A DNA stretch of 64,000 nucleotides from positions 248,001-312,000 of the forward strand of contig CAWJFW010000005.1 in the NCBI GenBank assembly GCA_963842305.1, in the 5' to 3' direction. The notes under the pieces are model-generated. The model made no database searches, was not told where the DNA came from, and was given only the letters and a program-made list of their open reading frames with translations. Below, one piece after another: positions 25,407 through 34,698 of the stretch. The position numbers and the translations under genes were made by a program. Position 1 is the stretch's first letter; the number at the start of each line of letters is the position of its first letter. This DNA is from JAIBJN01 sp963842305. GTDB lineage: Bacteria; Actinomycetota; Thermoleophilia; Gaiellales; Gaiellaceae.

Positions 25407-25921
25407 AACTCCCCCAGCCGCTCGGCCAGGGCCTCGCCCTGGAGCTCGAGGGCTTCGCGCGCCGCATCCGCGTCCGCGAAGACGGCCAGGAGCCCCTCGA
25501 TCCGGAACTGCTGGGTGACGAGGACTCGGCCCTCCTCCAGAGGCTCGAGGATGAACTCGTATTCATAGTCGCGGAGGCCCGGCACCAGCAGCCGAGCCTG
25601 CCACCAGATCTTGCGGTCGGGCCGGGCAATCAAAACCTCCGCGTCCAGCGACTCCGGGTCGTGGCCCGGGATCACGAGCTCGAGATCGAGCTCGCTGCCC
25701 TCGACGGGTTCGCCTTCCGCGTGGGTGACGACTGGGTTCCAGTTCTCGAAGGCCGCGAAGTTCGTCAAGGTCTCCCAGACCTCTGGCTTCGACCCGTTGA
25801 CCACGGTGGTCGTCGTCACGGTCTTCGCGGGGCGGTCGAGCACGGCGCTCGCGGCAAGTGCGGCAAGCGCAAGGGCGATCACCATGGCGAGCGCGATGAG
25901 GACGTGCCGCAACCTCGGCAC
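25403..25921 (-). CDS. Membrane-anchored SRPBCC-fold protein
   Basis: This 172-residue protein has an N-terminal hydrophobic helix (about 6-28) and then a polyketide-cyclase/START-like domain: VNGSKPEVWETLTNFAAFENWNPVVTHAEG, KIWWQARLLVPGLRDYEYEF and a long C-terminal helix. The fold binds hydrophobic ligands in a cavity. The anchor suggests that the domain lies outside the membrane. It ends a minus-strand run that begins at 31952. Role in the locus unknown. Confidence 0.7.
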   Translation of the reverse strand: MPRLRHVLIALAMVIALALAALAASAVLDRPAKTVTTTTVVNGSKPEVWETLTNFAAFENWNPVVTHAEGEPVEGSELDLELVIPGHDPESLDAEVLIARPDRKIWWQARLLVPGLRDYEYEFILEPLEEGRVLVTQQFRIEGLLAVFADADAAREALELQGEALAERLGEF

Positions 25922-25931
25922 TCGGCTGCTC

Positions 25932-27083
25932 CTACCCGCCGCCGGAGAGCCGCGAGCGCCAGCGTCGCCGGGCTTCGTCGAACTTCCCGCTCCTGGCGAG
26001 GAGGGCGCGGCCCGCCTGCGAGGCTCCGAGAACGCCCGAGCGGGCCAAATTCAGAGCGACCGCCTTCGCTCGCGGAGCGAAGACGAGCACGTCTTCTTCG
26101 GTGCGGTGCTCGTCCCCGAAGTGGCGCTTGTACTCGGCGTCACCCACGCCGAAGTCGACCCGGTCGACCTCGCCGCAGACTCGCTCGAGCATCTTCGCCA
26201 GGACGTATGTGCCTAGCCGGAGGTCGCGGCGCGCCGGGTCGTACCCTGTTGGGCCGGTGTACAGCGTGCGTCCGTAGGCCATCGCGTGCCAGAAGGCGCT
26301 CGGGATGCCGTCGATGTAAAGGACGAAGCCTCGGTACCAGCCGCGGGCGAGCGCGAGCTCGAGCAGCGCCCGGTCGCGCCCCGAGTCCGAGAAACCCGCC
26401 CCGAGGCCGTGCTGATACGTCTTGACGGAGATCGACTGGGTGTCGCGTACGAGCTCGTCCAGGTCGTCCGGTGCGGTAAAGAGCCGAACTGCGACGCCGT
26501 CGCCGAACTGCTCCTCGAGGCGGCGGGCATAGCGCTTCACGTTGGACCGCGTCTTGGACGAGCGCGTCTTCATGTACTCGTCAAAGGTTGCCGGGACGCT
26601 CGCCCGCCAGCGGTGGACGGGCTCCGAGAAACGCTGACGGGCGAGCGGCCCGGGGGTCGTCCTCGCGAGCGTGTGCGCGGGCGAGCCGACGTCGACGAAC
26701 CGGAGTTGAAGCACGTCCACGCGCTCGGCGTGAAGCGTGTCGACAAGCGCGCCGACGAGGGGCTCGGCGTTCTTCGCGTTTGTCCCGATCAGCCCGCCCT
26801 GGGAAATCGTGAGCGACTGGACCCGCGGCTGGAAGACCGTCCGGTAGCCGAGCTTCGCGGTCAGCCTGACATGCTCGAGCCGACCGACCGCGAGCGCCTT
26901 CGGGCCCGCGTCGTCCTCGAGCAGCACGACGTGCGGTCGTACGACCGTGGGCGTGTGCGCGATCATCGTCAGGTGGTAATCGATGTCGCCGGTGGGGCTC
27001 TCCACCGGGAGCGCCGCCCACGCGTCCCTCAGGGCCTCGACCTCATCGGGGGTTCGCGCAACGGTCAAGCGGTACGTGCTCAT
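25932..27083 (-). CDS. GNAT / FemAB-like acyltransferase (Acetyltransf_6 type)
   Basis: This 383-residue protein resembles the double-GNAT (FemAB, CelD/BcsL) group found in polysaccharide and exosortase loci. Visible family phrases include DEYMKTRSSKTRSNVKRY, an array of short helices after it, RGFVLYIDGIPSAFWHAM and LGTYVLAKMLERVCGEVDRVDFGVGDAEYKRHFG. Such enzymes move an aminoacyl or acyl group to an amine. It starts at ATG 27083, overlapping the aldo/keto reductase stop by 4 nt. It is a candidate acceptor-side enzyme for one of the acyl-carrier modules, which is inference. Confidence 0.75.
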   Translation of the reverse strand: MSTYRLTVARTPDEVEALRDAWAALPVESPTGDIDYHLTMIAHTPTVVRPHVVLLEDDAGPKALAVGRLEHVRLTAKLGYRTVFQPRVQSLTISQGGLIGTNAKNAEPLVGALVDTLHAERVDVLQLRFVDVGSPAHTLARTTPGPLARQRFSEPVHRWRASVPATFDEYMKTRSSKTRSNVKRYARRLEEQFGDGVAVRLFTAPDDLDELVRDTQSISVKTYQHGLGAGFSDSGRDRALLELALARGWYRGFVLYIDGIPSAFWHAMAYGRTLYTGPTGYDPARRDLRLGTYVLAKMLERVCGEVDRVDFGVGDAEYKRHFGDEHRTEEDVLVFAPRAKAVALNLARSGVLGASQAGRALLARSGKFDEARRRWRSRLSGGG

Positions 27084-27997
27084 CGCCGGCCGGCCGCCTT
27101 GAGCCTGCCGGCGCGCCCGCGTGCGCCCCGAGCAAACTGGCGCGCCCGGTAGGCGAGGAAGGAGTCGGTTTCCAGCTCGGCGACCTCTTCGTCCGTGAGG
27201 TCGACGTCGAGCGCGCCGGAGTTCTCCTCGAGGTGCGCGAGAGTGCTCGTTCCTGGAATCGCGAACACCCCGGGCTGCCTGAGCGCCCAGGCCAGCGAGA
27301 CCTGTGCCGGTGTGGCGCCGTGCCTGTCGGCCACCCGGGCGACCGCTCCACCAGCGGTGGACAGGAATCCCTTTGCGATGGGTGCCCAGGCGATGAACGC
27401 GAGGCCGTCGTGTCCGCAGCGCTCGAGCACAGCGCGGGAGCCTCGCTCGACGAGGCTGTAACGGTTCTGGACGCTGACGACACACGCCGTCGCCCGCGCG
27501 CGCGAGAGCTGCTCTTCGTCGACGTTGCACACCCCGATCTGTCGAATCTTGCCTTGGCTCTGCAGGTCGACGAGGGCGCCCATCGACTCCTCGAGCGGGA
27601 CACCTGGGTCGACGAGGTGGAGCTGGTAGAGGTCGATGCGCTCGACCGTGAGGCGTCGCAGGCTCTCCTCGCATGCTGCCCTGAGCGACTCCGGCCGGCA
27701 GTCGGGCTCCCACTCGTGCGGGCCGTGGCGGCGGAACCCGCCCTTCGTAGCGATGACGAGCCCCTCGTAGGGGTGCAATGCCTCCCGCACGAGGCGCTCG
27801 GCCGTCTCCGGCCCGTACGAGTTTGCCGTGTCGACGAGTTGGACGCCGAGCGCGGCCGCGCGCTGGAGGAGCCGGCGGGCGGCCGCGGGATCGGGAGGGT
27901 CGCCCCAGGTTCCGCGCCCGGTCAGCGACATGGTTCCGAGCCCGAGGCGCCCCACGGTTAGGTCGCCGATGGCCCCCTCTGCCCTCGACGGGCTCAC
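27080..27997 (-). CDS. Aldo/keto reductase
   Basis: This 305-residue cytoplasmic NAD(P)H oxidoreductase shows the family tetrad: Asp and Tyr in VDTANSYGPE, Lys in IATKGGF and His in YQLHLVDP. Further motifs are LVDLQSQGKIRQIGVCNVDEEQL and the C-terminal nucleotide-binding AIPGTSTLAHLEEN. The GTG at 27997 is used because it overlaps the stop codon of the upstream glycosyltransferase (GTGA). It could reduce a sugar or aldehyde intermediate of the polysaccharide pathway. Confidence 0.85.
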   Translation of the reverse strand: MSPSRAEGAIGDLTVGRLGLGTMSLTGRGTWGDPPDPAAARRLLQRAAALGVQLVDTANSYGPETAERLVREALHPYEGLVIATKGGFRRHGPHEWEPDCRPESLRAACEESLRRLTVERIDLYQLHLVDPGVPLEESMGALVDLQSQGKIRQIGVCNVDEEQLSRARATACVVSVQNRYSLVERGSRAVLERCGHDGLAFIAWAPIAKGFLSTAGGAVARVADRHGATPAQVSLAWALRQPGVFAIPGTSTLAHLEENSGALDVDLTDEEVAELETDSFLAYRARQFARGARGRAGRLKAAGRR

Positions 27998-28893
27998 CGG
28001 AAGCCGGTTCCCTGGCCCTGAGCGGGCGGCGGGGCGACCGCATAGCGCACCGCGCTTGCGCCGAGTGTCCACTCCGCCACGACCAGGCGCGGGAGGTACT
28101 CCACGAAGCGGCGCTTGAGCTCGGGCTGAGTCTCGAGACGCCGGTAGATCACCGGCAGGCGCAGAAGCGCGAAGTGGTGGAGGGGGACGCGCGCGAAGAA
28201 GCCGCGAACGCGCCCCTCGTCGACGACCCGGCGCGTGCGGACGATGCCGTACGCCGTGCGCCGCTGCTGGCGGCGGAGATCGGACCAGCTCTCGCGGTCG
28301 TGGTCGTGGTGGGCGTGGAAGCGCGGGTCGAAGACGAGCTCGTAGCCGGCGGCCTTCGCGTCGGCGCAGAAGACGCCGTCCTCGCCGCCGTAGCTCTCGT
28401 CCCAGCGGAAGGGGAGGCCACGCGGGACGGCGACGCAGTACGACGAGAGGAACGGCACCCGCCGCGGCTCTCCGAGCGGGAGATAGGGCGTCTCTGCCTG
28501 GAGATGGGCGACCCAGCCCCACGCAGTGTCGCTGTCGAAGGTCCGCGCGCAGCCGATCAGCGCACCCGGAAACTCTGCGAGAGCTCGCTCGAGCCCGGCT
28601 CCCCACCCGGGTGCCGGGATTGCGTCGGAGTCGAGGAAGACGACGACTGCGCAGCCCGCCTCGTCCCAGCCTGTGTTTCGGGCTCCTCCGGCGAGGCGGG
28701 GCCGTTCGTTTCGGACGACGCGTGCTCCAGCCGCTTCGGCGACGGCGCCGGTCCCGTCGGCGGAGCCGTCGTCGACGACGATGATCTCGGTCGGGGCGGG
28801 CTCCTGCGAGCGGAGCGACTCGACCACCCGGCTCACCGTCCGCTCGGCATCGAACGCGGGGATGACGACGCTGACGTCGAGCTCAGCGCCCAT
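27994..28893 (-). CDS. Glycosyltransferase family 2
   Basis: This 299-residue GT-A enzyme begins VSVVIPAFDAERTV, continues with IIVVDDGSADGT and has the metal-binding VVFLDSDAIP. YGGEDGVFCADAKAAGYEL is the usual acceptor-side ED motif. A C-terminal amphipathic stretch may associate with the membrane. The ATG at 28893 overlaps the end of the 28883 gene by 11 nt. It would add one sugar of the repeat unit; donor unknown. Confidence 0.85.
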   Translation of the reverse strand: MGAELDVSVVIPAFDAERTVSRVVESLRSQEPAPTEIIVVDDGSADGTGAVAEAAGARVVRNERPRLAGGARNTGWDEAGCAVVVFLDSDAIPAPGWGAGLERALAEFPGALIGCARTFDSDTAWGWVAHLQAETPYLPLGEPRRVPFLSSYCVAVPRGLPFRWDESYGGEDGVFCADAKAAGYELVFDPRFHAHHDHDRESWSDLRRQQRRTAYGIVRTRRVVDEGRVRGFFARVPLHHFALLRLPVIYRRLETQPELKRRFVEYLPRLVVAEWTLGASAVRYAVAPPPAQGQGTGFR

Positions 28894-30046
28894 TGCCGAT
28901 GACGCGGAGGCGAAGCGCGAGCGAGTCCGCCAGGAACTTGGCGGCCCAGTTCGGGTACTGGAGCGGCGCGTAGCGGCCGTAGAGCGGAAACGAGCCGGGC
29001 ACGGCTCCGTCGGTTGCGTGCCAGCGGCCCCGCGATTGGAACCCGGCGGCCTGCTCGACGGCTTCGAGACCGACCTGGAGCAGCCCCGCGTCCCCTGTTT
29101 CCTGATGCAGGCGAAGCCACACACCGCCGTTCTGCGCGAGACCTGTGACGCACACGTAGCGCGCCCGCGGCGTCCACTCGCGGTCGAAAGTAGCCGGGAG
29201 GCGCCCCAGCCTTCGGTAGATGCCTGCCAGCGCATGGGCGGTGCGGAGAGCCGCTTCTGTGTAGCGCCCGTCGCCGAGGAGCGCGCCGCTTTCGAGGAGG
29301 CCTCGCATCGTATACGCGAGCCCGTGGCTGTTCGGGAGGTCGCCCGGGCGGAAGGAGCACCATTCGAACCACGCGTTCTCCTGCTGGACCGAGAGCACCC
29401 AGTCGAGCTGACGGACGGCGATCTCGAGGAACCGCTCGTCGCCGGTCGTCTGGGCGAGTCGGACGAGCGCCCAGGCGACGCGCGCGTCGTAGGCATGCGG
29501 GATCCCATGGTGCTCGTGGTCTCCCTGCCACGTCCCGTCGGCGCTCTGGGCCTGCTCGAGCCAGCGACCGGCGCGGATCGCGGCGTCGAGGAACCGCTCC
29601 GCGCCGAGCGTCTCGTAGAGGTCGAGCCAGCCGAAGACAACCATGCCTGTGTTGAACGCGATCGAGCGCCCCGAAGGCGTCCGGAGCGCGCCCTGCATCA
29701 CGCCTCCGTCGGGATTCTGCACGTCGATCTCCCAGTCGCCCATCTCGCTCGCGCGCGTGACGAGCGACGGATCCCCGCCCCGGGCGGCGTGGTCGAGCAG
29801 CGTGCCGATGATGTAGCCAGTGGTCTCAGGGAACGCCGGCAGCCATCCGTGGATAAGGTGGTAGCCGAGGGAGGAGCCGTGCCGGCCGGTGACGTCGTGC
29901 GTGAGGCAGAGCCAGTCGATCGCGGCCTGAAGAGCCCCGTCGGGTACCCCCGCTCCCCCGCGGGACGGGGCCAGGGTACCCCGCACGGTGTCGCCCACGG
30001 CCAGCGTGGGCAACGCGATCGTGCGTCGCAGGAGATCCGTGGGCAT
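28883..30046 (-). CDS. Alpha/alpha-toroid (six-hairpin-type) protein
   Basis: This 387-residue protein is built from repeated helical hairpins with motifs such as AIRAGRWLEQAQSADGTW, VRQLDWVLSVQQENAWFEW and GLAYTMRGLLESGALLGDGRY, typical of six-hairpin glycosidases and related lyases. There is no signal peptide, so it is likely cytoplasmic. The ATG at 30046 has AAAGGGG upstream. Similar proteins occur in polysaccharide loci between WecG and glycosyltransferases, but no catalytic residues could be assigned. A glycan hydrolase, lyase or epimerase-like role is possible. Confidence 0.65.
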   Translation of the reverse strand: MPTDLLRRTIALPTLAVGDTVRGTLAPSRGGAGVPDGALQAAIDWLCLTHDVTGRHGSSLGYHLIHGWLPAFPETTGYIIGTLLDHAARGGDPSLVTRASEMGDWEIDVQNPDGGVMQGALRTPSGRSIAFNTGMVVFGWLDLYETLGAERFLDAAIRAGRWLEQAQSADGTWQGDHEHHGIPHAYDARVAWALVRLAQTTGDERFLEIAVRQLDWVLSVQQENAWFEWCSFRPGDLPNSHGLAYTMRGLLESGALLGDGRYTEAALRTAHALAGIYRRLGRLPATFDREWTPRARYVCVTGLAQNGGVWLRLHQETGDAGLLQVGLEAVEQAAGFQSRGRWHATDGAVPGSFPLYGRYAPLQYPNWAAKFLADSLALRLRVIGNGR

Positions 30047-30051
30047 TGCCG

Positions 30052-30843
30052 CTACCCCTTTCGGCGGCTGAAGAGCTCGCGCGCCAGCAAAGCGGCGAAG
30101 CGGGCGTTCGTGCGGAGATAGCGAGGGCCGAGGCGCAGGGGCTCCTGCATGAAGCGGTAGAACCACTCGAGCCCGAGCCGCTGCATGAGGTCGGGCGCGC
30201 GCTTGGTCAGCCCGGCGACGACGTCGATCGATCCGCCGACGCCCATCGAGAAGGGGACGCCGAGGTCGGTGGCGTGCTCGGCGAGCCAGTACTCCTTGCG
30301 CGGTGAGCTCATGGCCACGAGGAGGATATGCGGTTGTGCCTCGCGGACGAGCGCGCAGACGGCGTCGCTTTCCTCGTCGGCGAAGTAGCCGTGGTGGAAG
30401 CCCGCCACGTCCAACTGTGGGTAGCGGTCGGTCAGGCGCGCGACGGCCGTCTCCAGCACGTCCTGCTTGGCGCCCAGCACGTACACGCGATACCCGCGCC
30501 GCTCCGCGAGCCCCAGGAGCTTGAACATGAGGTCGATGCCGGCGACGCGTTCAGGCAAGGGGTCGCCGAGGAGCCTCGAGGCCCACACGACGGGCTGTCC
30601 GTCGACGCTCACGACCTCGCACTGCTCGATGATCGTGCGCAGACGGGGGTCGTCGCGGAGTGAGGCGATCTTGGCGACGTTGACCGACACGTGCTGGGCA
30701 GGGCCGCCCGACTCGATCAGCTCGGCGCAGCGGCGGACGGTCTCCTCCATCGTCAGGCGGTCGATCTCGACGCCGAGGATCTGGGCCCGATCGGGCAGCG
30801 GGAACGGCACGGCGGGCTGGTGGAACTCGGAGATGCTGGTCAC
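30052..30843 (-). CDS. WecG/TagA/CpsF family glycosyltransferase
   Basis: This 263-residue enzyme (GT26) would transfer N-acetylmannosamine or a related uronate sugar to a lipid-linked acceptor. Family motifs are SVNVAKIASLRDDPRLR, EVVSVDGQPVVWASRLLG, YRVYVLGAKQDVLE and MGVGGSIDVVAGLTKRAP; the C-terminal basic segment RFMQEPLRLGPRYLRTN is the membrane-binding part. The GTG at 30843 overlaps the wecB stop codon. Its placement right after wecB, which makes UDP-ManNAc, supports a UDP-ManNAc-type donor. Confidence 0.9.
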   Translation of the reverse strand: MTSISEFHQPAVPFPLPDRAQILGVEIDRLTMEETVRRCAELIESGGPAQHVSVNVAKIASLRDDPRLRTIIEQCEVVSVDGQPVVWASRLLGDPLPERVAGIDLMFKLLGLAERRGYRVYVLGAKQDVLETAVARLTDRYPQLDVAGFHHGYFADEESDAVCALVREAQPHILLVAMSSPRKEYWLAEHATDLGVPFSMGVGGSIDVVAGLTKRAPDLMQRLGLEWFYRFMQEPLRLGPRYLRTNARFAALLARELFSRRKG

Positions 30844-31952
30844 GCCGTCGTCGCGATCGCTCCGACCGACCCGAACGCGGTCGCCACCACGTCCGCCACG
30901 CGCCCCGCTGCGCGCCCGTCCCAGAGGGGGATCGCGCACGGTGCGGGCGGCTCGCCCGAGAGTCGGAGGGTCGCGATCACAGCCGGATCATCCCCGATCA
31001 AGGTGTTCGTTCCCTGGGTGAGGGTGATCGGCCGCTCGGTATTCGCCCGGAGCGTGTAGCACGGGACGCCGAGCGCTGTGGCCTCCTCCTGGAGGCCGCC
31101 GGAGTCCGTCACGATCAGGCCCGCGCCGCACTCGAGCGACAGGAAGTCGAGATAGCCGAGCGGCTCGAGACAGGTCACGCCCGCGCCCTCGAGACGCTCG
31201 AGGCCGCCCAACGCGTCGAGCCGGGCGCGTGTGCGCGGGTGGACCGGGAAAAGCACGTGGGTGTGCCGGCCGAGCTCGGCGAGCGCCTCGACGACCGCCC
31301 GCAGGCTCTCCTCGTTGTCCACGTTCGACGGCCGGTGCAGCGTGACGAGCGCGTACGCGTTCTCCTCGGCGCCGAGCGATGCCCACATCCGCCGCCCGCG
31401 CGCTTCCCGCTCGAGGCGTCGCAGTGTGTCGATCATCGTGTTCCCGACGTAGTGGATCTTCTCCGCCGCGATGCCCTCTGCGCGGAGGTTCTCGTTGGCG
31501 TCGGGGCTGTGCGTGAAGAGGAGATCCGAGAGCCGGTCGGTGAGCACCCTATTCTGCTCCTCGGGCATCGTCCAGTCGCGCGAGCGAAGGCCGGACTCCA
31601 CGTGTGCAATCGGGATGCCGAGCTTGGAAGAAGCCAGCGAGCACGCGAGCGTGGCGTTCACATCGCCGCTGACGACGACGAGGTCGGGCCGCTCTTCGAG
31701 AAGCACCCGCTCGAAGGCGATCAGCGTGAATCCGGTCTGCTCGCCGTGCGAGCCGGACCCGACGCCGAGGAAGCGATCCGGCTTCGGGAAGCCCAGGTCG
31801 GTCAGGATCTCCGTCGACATCCGCTCGTCGTAGTGCTGACCTGTGTGCACGACGAGCTGGCGAAAGAGCCCCAGGCGTCCGACCGCCTCGACGACCGGCG
31901 CCATCTTGATGAAGTTCGGACGGGCTCCGACTGCGAAGACGACTGTGGTCAT
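30840..31952 (-). CDS. wecB: UDP-N-acetylglucosamine 2-epimerase (non-hydrolysing)
   Basis: This 370-residue cytoplasmic enzyme interconverts UDP-GlcNAc and UDP-ManNAc. Recognisable segments are AVGARPNFIKMAPVVEA, VHTGQHYDERMS, VVSGDVNATLA, IAHVESGLRSRDWTMPEEQNR, TLHRPSNVDN and VTDSGGLQEEATALGVPC. Length fits the family (about 370-380). It is co-transcribed with wecG (GTGA overlap) and lies 49 nt after the WbaP-type gene on the same strand. Confidence 0.92.
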   Translation of the reverse strand: MTTVVFAVGARPNFIKMAPVVEAVGRLGLFRQLVVHTGQHYDERMSTEILTDLGFPKPDRFLGVGSGSHGEQTGFTLIAFERVLLEERPDLVVVSGDVNATLACSLASSKLGIPIAHVESGLRSRDWTMPEEQNRVLTDRLSDLLFTHSPDANENLRAEGIAAEKIHYVGNTMIDTLRRLEREARGRRMWASLGAEENAYALVTLHRPSNVDNEESLRAVVEALAELGRHTHVLFPVHPRTRARLDALGGLERLEGAGVTCLEPLGYLDFLSLECGAGLIVTDSGGLQEEATALGVPCYTLRANTERPITLTQGTNTLIGDDPAVIATLRLSGEPPAPCAIPLWDGRAAGRVADVVATAFGSVGAIATTA

Positions 31953-32001
31953 GAGGCGTGTACCCGGGGTATGTGTGGCTCGAAAGGGAGGGAGAAGGTG
32001 A

Positions 32002-33522
32002 CTAGCACTCCCGCGCCCGGAAGAGGGCGGGGATCGTGCGGAGGATGAGCTTCATGTCGTTGATCAGCGACCACGTGGTCACGTACACGTAGTCGAGCCT
32101 GACCATCTCCTCGAAGCCGATGTCGTCACGGCCGTAGACCTGCCAGAGGCCGGTGATCCCGGGCTTGAGGTTGAGTCGCTGCCGACGCCAGTCGACGACG
32201 TGCAGGTCCTCCTCGAGGATCAGCGGCCTCGGCCCGACGAGGCTCATCTCGCCCTTGACGACGTTGATCAGCTGGGGGAGCTCGTCGATAGAGAAGCGGC
32301 GCAGCACCTTGCCGGCCCCGGTGACCCGCGGGTCGTTCGGGATCTTGAACATCCGAGAGTCGCCGTCCACGTGCTTGTTCAGGGCCGCGTAGTCCTGCTT
32401 CCGCTCGTCGGCGTCCACGCTCATCGTCCTGAACTTGAGGATCTCGAAGGTCTTGTTTCCGGACCCCATGCGGAGCTGGCGAAAGAAGACGGGCCCGCGC
32501 GAGCCGAGCTTGATCCAGATCGCGACCGCGAGGAAAAGAGGTGAAAGGAGCACCAGCCCGGTGATCGAGAGAACGAGGTCCATCGTGCGCTTCATGAAGC
32601 GCGAGGACCGCGACAGCCGAAGAGCGGGCAGCCCGATAAGTGGTAGGCCCTCCGCCGTGTGGATGCCGACGTTCGTCCCGATCACCTCGAAGAAACGGGG
32701 GACGAGGTCGATCTGGATGTCGAGGTCCTTCATGGAGCGGATGAGGTCGAGCATCTCCTCGTGCGAGTCGTTCGAGAAGGCGACGATGACTCGCTCCACG
32801 TCGAGGACCTTCACCATCTTCGGAAGCTGCTCGAGGCCGCCGAGGACGGCGATATCCGTCAGACCGTTCCCGCGCGTCTTGGGCTGAGCGTCCACGAATC
32901 CGACGAGGTTGAGGCCGTACTCCGGGTGCTGGCGGAGCTTCTTCGCGACGAGCTGGCCCACGTCGCCGGCCCCGACGATGATGGTGTTTTGCACGTAGGC
33001 GAGGTGACGCCGGGCGAGTCCGCGGGCCAGCGCGCGCGCGGCGGTGATCCCGACGATGGCGAAGAGCCAGAATCCGAGCAGTCGCTCGAAGCCGGGATCG
33101 ACCCGATGCGTGATCGCCGCGAAGGCGAAGAGCAGCCAGCTGCCCACCGTGACCAGGTGGAGGACTCCGACGAGGTCGTCGGCGGTGGAGTGGTCGGTGC
33201 GCTCCTCGTCGAAGTCGTACAGGCCGTAGAGCTTGGCGACGACCACCCAGGCCGGGAGGCTCAGGCAGAAGACGAGCAGCTCGACCTGCGAGGCGACGGT
33301 ATCGGAGCGGCCGGCCTGCTCGAGGAAGAACGTCGAGGCGAGGAAGGCGAGCGTGAGCCCGATGAGGTCGGCCAGCACGAGCATGCGGCGCACGAGCCAG
33401 CCTCGCCGCATGCGCAGCGCGCTCGTCCGCCGGCGCTCGAGGATCTGAAGAGTTCGCGCGTCCACCGACGAGGGAACCTCGACGGCATCCTGCGGGTCGG
33501 CCATCGGCTCGACCGTGCTCAT
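32002..33522 (-). CDS. Polyprenyl glycosylphosphotransferase initiating polysaccharide synthesis (WbaP/CpsE type)
   Basis: This 506-residue membrane enzyme starts the lipid-linked repeat unit by moving a sugar-1-phosphate to undecaprenyl phosphate. Four or five N-terminal helices are followed by a Rossmann-like CoA_binding_3 domain (IIVGAGDVGQLVAKKL near 185) and the C-terminal catalytic domain: KRTMDLVLSITGLVLLSPL, ILKFRTMSVDADE, RRFSIDELPQLINVVKGEMS and LVGPRP. The N-terminus has a basic cytoplasmic stretch. It leads the minus-strand run down to 25403. Confidence 0.92.
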   Translation of the reverse strand: MSTVEPMADPQDAVEVPSSVDARTLQILERRRTSALRMRRGWLVRRMLVLADLIGLTLAFLASTFFLEQAGRSDTVASQVELLVFCLSLPAWVVVAKLYGLYDFDEERTDHSTADDLVGVLHLVTVGSWLLFAFAAITHRVDPGFERLLGFWLFAIVGITAARALARGLARRHLAYVQNTIIVGAGDVGQLVAKKLRQHPEYGLNLVGFVDAQPKTRGNGLTDIAVLGGLEQLPKMVKVLDVERVIVAFSNDSHEEMLDLIRSMKDLDIQIDLVPRFFEVIGTNVGIHTAEGLPLIGLPALRLSRSSRFMKRTMDLVLSITGLVLLSPLFLAVAIWIKLGSRGPVFFRQLRMGSGNKTFEILKFRTMSVDADERKQDYAALNKHVDGDSRMFKIPNDPRVTGAGKVLRRFSIDELPQLINVVKGEMSLVGPRPLILEEDLHVVDWRRQRLNLKPGITGLWQVYGRDDIGFEEMVRLDYVYVTTWSLINDMKLILRTIPALFRAREC

Positions 33523-33837
33523 GTAGGTGTTGCACCCCCCCTGGGGTCGAAACCTTGGTGCCGCAATTTCTCACTCCCCTGATAGCTCGGGTCGTACACC
33601 CGACGCTCGCTTCTCCCGAACGAACGGCGGGCTTCTCCGAAGCTACATCCGCAGGCTCATGCCAGCAATGAACGAATGGACGGCGTGTTCACGGCGGTTT
33701 CGGGCCGAAGCCTGAACTTTCGACTAGGCCCTTCGAGCCGGGTATGGATCGGGCATTCCAGGCCGTGGGCGCGGGACACTCGCATAGGGGTGTCGACGGA
33801 GGGTCCGCGCCCGCGCCGTGCGGGCTCCGAAGCGCCG
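33523..33837. other. 315-bp non-coding stretch upstream of the WbaP-type gene
   Basis: No gene is credible here. It should hold the promoter of the minus-strand polysaccharide run and the 3' end of the hydrolase transcript. A run of seven C and an A/T-rich patch lie near 33533-33575. I see no convincing hairpin or consensus promoter. Confidence 0.5.
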
Positions 33838-34698
33838 CTAGCCGGCGATCGCGGCCGCACCGGCGCTCGGCGTTGCCGTGCTGCCTGCGAGCGCCTCGTC
33901 GACCAGAGGAAGGACGACGTTCAGGACCTCGGTCTTGTCCTCGGGGGCGAGGATGTCGAACGTCGAAAGCGGCCCCCACGGGAGCATCCGGATCTCGAAG
34001 CGCTGCCGCCGTTCGGGCGGGAGCTCGGCGAGCGCCGCGTCGAGCACCTCGCGGGCGCGGCGGCTGTAGTGGTCTTCCTGCGGGATCTTCCCGTAGAGGA
34101 AGGTGATGCGGGCCCGGTCGAGGTGCTCGAAGGCGCCGACGACGCCCGCCGCGGGCTTCCTCGCCCGGAGGGTACGCCGCAGCGGGTCGGCGAGCCGTCG
34201 CAGGGCCGCGTGGGAGCGGACGTACGAGAGCACCGTTCGCTCGCCCACGTTCCGGCTGACGCGGGCGAAACCGCTGTGGTCGAGGACGGGCGGGGCGAGG
34301 CAGACGGCCCCGCAGCAGTCGGGATCCGAGAGGAGGCTCAGCCCGACTCGGCTCCCGTAGCACGTCCCGATCACGACGAAGCGGCGGACGCCGAGCGCCT
34401 CCGTCGCGGCCCCCACCACCGCGCGCGCCTGCTGCGAAGCTGCGCTGACGTCGGACAGGACCCAGGTCGGAACGAGCCCCGGGCTGTCGCCGACGCCGGA
34501 GTAGTCCAGCCGAACGTGGGCGAGTCCACGCTCGACGAGCCGCTGCGACAGGTGCGTGCAGAGCGTCGACCCGATCAGGTTGTGGCGTCCCGTTCCCGAG
34601 AGCGAGATCACGATCCCGCGAGGCTCGCCGTCGGGGATCGTCAGGACGGACGCTACGTGACTGTCGCCGGCCTCGACGTAGAGCGGAAACTGGTTCAT
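33838..34698 (-). CDS. Alpha/beta hydrolase with Cys nucleophile elbow (exosortase-A hydrolase 1-like)
   Basis: This 286-residue protein has SLSGTGRHNLIGSTLCTHLSQRL and HVRLDYSGVGDSPG, similar in layout to hydrolase 1 of exosortase-A loci. The nucleophile elbow reads VVIGTCYGSRVG, giving Cys where most family members have Ser, as in dienelactone hydrolase. A candidate His/Asp pair is not obvious at the C-terminus (WGPLSTFDILAPEDK), so it may be a carrier-type or weak hydrolase. It overlaps the preceding hydrolase by 4 nt (ATGA). It could hydrolyse or transfer an acyl thioester from a carrier protein; this is inference. Confidence 0.7.
   Translation of the reverse strand: MNQFPLYVEAGDSHVASVLTIPDGEPRGIVISLSGTGRHNLIGSTLCTHLSQRLVERGLAHVRLDYSGVGDSPGLVPTWVLSDVSAASQQARAVVGAATEALGVRRFVVIGTCYGSRVGLSLLSDPDCCGAVCLAPPVLDHSGFARVSRNVGERTVLSYVRSHAALRRLADPLRRTLRARKPAAGVVGAFEHLDRARITFLYGKIPQEDHYSRRAREVLDAALAELPPERRQRFEIRMLPWGPLSTFDILAPEDKTEVLNVVLPLVDEALAGSTATPSAGAAAIAG

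Noticed and set aside
25932..28043. One 703-residue fused GNAT protein
   Set aside because: The conserved protein starts at ATG 27083; upstream residues are the reductase gene in another frame.
27994..29640. One 548-residue glycosyltransferase
   Set aside because: The GT2 domain starts at ATG 28893; the rest is antisense or out-of-frame reading of the toroid gene.
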